Assembly (NCBI RefSeq): GCF_001419985.1
Contig: NZ_LJAL01000005.1
Coordinates: forward strand, 124,001 to 188,000
Direction of reading: 5' to 3'
Length of the DNA: 64,000 nt
DNA from: Loktanella sp. 5RATIMAR09
GTDB lineage: Bacteria > Pseudomonadota > Alphaproteobacteria > Rhodobacterales > Rhodobacteraceae
This document shows, piece after piece, positions 62,168 through 64,000 of the stretch. Each line of letters begins with the position of its first letter. The stretch's first letter is position 1. Made by a program: the position numbers and the translations under genes. The notes beneath the pieces were generated by a model. It saw only the letters and a program-made list of their open reading frames with translations, did no database searches and was not told the origin of the DNA.

Positions 62168-63289
62168 ATGACCGCCCCTGATCTTCAATCCGATCACATG
62201 AAGCTGGAAGATACCCGCGTCACACGCCGGTATTTTGATAAATTCGCCAAGATCACCAGCCATCTGACCAAGGTCGCCGCGACCATGGAAACCGAAGGCC
62301 GCTTTGATCGCAAAGAGATCGAGGTGATGGCGCGCTATCTGATCGGGCTCAACTGGACCTTCACGGCGCTGGCGCACAAGTACCATTTTGCGGGCCGCTT
62401 TGCACATGCGGGCAAGCTGACCTTTGACCGGCATGAAAGCGGGTTTCCGGTCTATCAAGAGTTGCTGGAGATGGCGAATGATGCGTTGCAAGCAGAACGT
62501 CACCTGACATCGCAGCCGGGCGTGGGTGATCTGAAAGACCAGATGGTGCGGGTGATCCTGAGCGAGCAGGAAATCCCCACAAAGCTGCAATATGCGCTGT
62601 CGCAGCGTCTTTATTACGAAGAACTGTCGCGCGGTGATCAGTTTTGGGCGCGTAATGATCCGCAGTGTCTATGGCTGGGCAATGAGGGCGACCGGCGCCG
62701 GTTTCTGGTGCATTGGGCGGTTTATGACAGTCAGGTCAACCTGCCCACGATTTATCTGATGAATTTGGAGGATACGGGTCGGACCGGCCTGCCCAAGGAT
62801 GAACAACGCTGGCCTGAAGCACAGGCGCATCTAATGGCGCAGTCACTGGCGCATCTCAAGCTGCTGACGATTGCCAAAGGGTTTGACGAAGATTTTGACG
62901 ACTTGCACCCCACCCGTTTACGCCGGTTCCACATCGGGCCGATGTACAGCAATGCATTTACGCGCCAATCGGGCCCCCTGCGCGACGTCTTGCGCGAGGC
63001 CAACGCGCCTGCGGGCGAAGATTGGGCCTTGGTCTGGACCGAAGAAGAACTGCTGTCGGACCGCGTCGAGAATGTGAAATCGGGGTGGTTCGGCTCTGTC
63101 GAGAGGCAGATCTTTGCCCTTGATCCCTTCCAAGGTGGTGGTGCTGAAACAGGAGCAAGCCGGATGGAGCGGTCCTTGATCATGCCCGAACGTCCCTATC
63201 AGGCCTTGGCAGAGCGCAACCCTGCAGGGTTTCGAGATGTGCGCAAGTTCGTTGTGAGCGATACGGGACGGGTGTTGAGTTACAGGTAG
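62168..63289 (+). CDS. Conserved hypothetical protein, second gene of the trio
   Basis: A 373-residue cytoplasmic protein (starts MTAPDLQSDHMKLEDTRVTR) with no recognised domain. Notable segments are KFAKITSHLTKVAATMETEGRFDRKEI, WLGNEGDRRRFLVHWAVYDSQVNLPTIYLMNLED, WALVWTEEELLSDRVENVKSGWFGSVERQIFALDP and the C-terminal FRDVRKFVVSDTGRVLSYR. Sequence order suggests a helical N-terminal and a mixed C-terminal domain. A GTG at 62147 and an ATG at 62198 are alternative starts. Its TAG stop lies in the second palindromic repeat copy. Confidence 0.65.
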   Translation: MTAPDLQSDHMKLEDTRVTRRYFDKFAKITSHLTKVAATMETEGRFDRKEIEVMARYLIGLNWTFTALAHKYHFAGRFAHAGKLTFDRHESGFPVYQELLEMANDALQAERHLTSQPGVGDLKDQMVRVILSEQEIPTKLQYALSQRLYYEELSRGDQFWARNDPQCLWLGNEGDRRRFLVHWAVYDSQVNLPTIYLMNLEDTGRTGLPKDEQRWPEAQAHLMAQSLAHLKLLTIAKGFDEDFDDLHPTRLRRFHIGPMYSNAFTRQSGPLRDVLREANAPAGEDWALVWTEEELLSDRVENVKSGWFGSVERQIFALDPFQGGGAETGASRMERSLIMPERPYQALAERNPAGFRDVRKFVVSDTGRVLSYR

Positions 63290-63312
63290 GGTGGGTCAAG
63301 ACCCACCTTACG
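63286..63312 (+). repeat. GTAGGGTGGGT palindrome, copy 2
   Basis: A 27-bp near-perfect inverted repeat (GTAGGGTGGGTC, a 2-base centre, GACCCACCTTAC). The TAG near its left end is the stop codon of the second trio gene, exactly as for copy 1. Confidence 0.7.
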
Positions 63313-63352
63313 GTGCGGCGCGGGACGTGCCGGAAAAGACAAAGAGGAAAAG

Positions 63353-64000
63353 ATGAGCCAATCAAGTGATCAAATGGAGCTGCGCGAAGAGGATATCCGC
63401 AAGCACTATATTCCTGCTGCGGAAATGCTCATGCATCTCGATCATGCACCGCGACTGGCCAAGGCGCGCCTGTCGCTTGAGGCACCGGAAAAATCACCCG
63501 ATGTAGCGGCGACCCGTCGTCGGTTTCGGTCAACAACACCGGGATTGTTGTCGCGGACTTCGGCGCCTGCGGGTGGTGTGCGCCTGTTGGACCGGATCGC
63601 CGAAAGCGATGATGATGACCCTCTGACATCGCCCGCGCAGGCGGCGGTGGCGCATGCACTGCGCCGTGCGCTGTCAATTGCGCTGACTGTAGCGGATGCC
63701 TTTTCGGATCAGACCGCACTGACCGAATTGAAGCGCATCAACCTTGAGGGGCGTTTGCCGCGGGAAAGGTCTGTTGAATTTAGCGAGTATCTGACAGCGG
63801 AATCGCTGATTGCGCTTTACACATTTGCCAACGCGACCTCGTTTCTCTTGGCCACCCAAGCAAGCGAGCAAAGCGTCGATGTGGGGTCAGTGGATGAAAT
63901 TCTGACCGATAACGCGCCGCTTGCGCTTCATGGGGCAATCTGGGAGCTCGATCAGAAGCTGGGCCAGTTTGCCAAAGATGAGGCGACGCTGATTGCCACG
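63353..64000 (+). CDS. Uncharacterised protein, third gene of the trio, 5' part
   Basis: The first 216 residues of a gene that continues past the right edge (starts MSQSSDQMELREEDIRKHYI, AGAGGAAAAG upstream). It contains a low-complexity stretch around residues 45-75 (RRRFRSTTPGLLSRTSA), an acidic patch ESDDDDP, and several helices (ALRRALSIALTVADAFSD, ELDQKLGQFAKDEATL). No domain recognised in this part. Confidence 0.7.
   Translation, partial: MSQSSDQMELREEDIRKHYIPAAEMLMHLDHAPRLAKARLSLEAPEKSPDVAATRRRFRSTTPGLLSRTSAPAGGVRLLDRIAESDDDDPLTSPAQAAVAHALRRALSIALTVADAFSDQTALTELKRINLEGRLPRERSVEFSEYLTAESLIALYTFANATSFLLATQASEQSVDVGSVDEILTDNAPLALHGAIWELDQKLGQFAKDEATLIAT

Overview
The window is a GC-rich bacterial chromosome segment, almost certainly from the Roseobacter group (Rhodobacterales, Alphaproteobacteria). 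The signs are: a CtrA-type box (TTAA-N7-TTAA), an alphaproteobacterial aerobic-type cobalamin gene set (cobN, cobO, cobW, cobH, cobI, cobL, cobM, bluB), two long dimethylglycine/sarcosine-dehydrogenase-like flavoproteins, IalB and DUF1636 proteins, and short dispersed palindromic repeats. No rRNA, tRNA, CRISPR array, insertion sequence or prophage is seen.

Layout. 1-5 kb: edge of a DUF3445-type gene, small membrane and hypothetical genes, dapD, a LOG-family gene, rlmN and ialB. 5-14 kb: a Rhizobium-type asparaginase, exonuclease III, an MDR oxidoreductase, then a run rsfS-rlmH-gpmI-envC-like-ctpA that joins ribosome maturation, glycolysis and cell-wall enzymes, and a Tat-exported metallo-hydrolase. 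14-23.6 kb: a one-carbon/methyl-transfer region on the minus strand with two FAD-GcvT oxidoreductases, a homocysteine methyltransferase, a GlxA/GbdR-like regulator, an XRE-cupin regulator, a free-methionine-sulfoxide reductase and a thiolase. 23.7-29.6 kb: a gamma-glutamyltransferase-family protein, an AT-rich gene encoding a probable pentameric ligand-gated ion channel, a membrane protein, an FMN reductase and a TPP-dependent enzyme.

29.6-55.8 kb is dominated by cobalamin synthesis in several blocks: cobO / YrbL-like / two Lin0512 proteins / bluB; cobN; a cobalamin riboswitch driving a CbiM-like permease, followed by cobW; DUF1636-cobC-cbiB; and a + strand operon (small membrane protein, cbiX, cobH, cobL, cobI, a cbiG-cobJ fusion, cobM). 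Between them lie smc, a lytic transglycosylase, a receiver-domain gene with a CtrA box and a glutathionyl-hydroquinone reductase. Ring contraction, methylation, cobalt insertion, adenosylation, aminopropanol attachment and lower-ligand synthesis are all represented. cobA, cobG/cobZ, cobK, cobB and cobQ are not in the window.

55.9-64 kb: a small conserved protein, a MalY/PatB-type C-S lyase, three tandem peptide-deformylase genes (the third lacks catalytic residues) followed by fmt, an L,D-transpeptidase, and three uncharacterised genes that run off the right edge.

The most notable observations are the pentameric channel homologue, a dispersed palindromic repeat that sits in frame inside CobN, an identical 38-bp element in front of both cobM and fmt, the degenerate third deformylase, and a kinase-like gene plus two Lin0512 paralogues embedded in the B12 genes.
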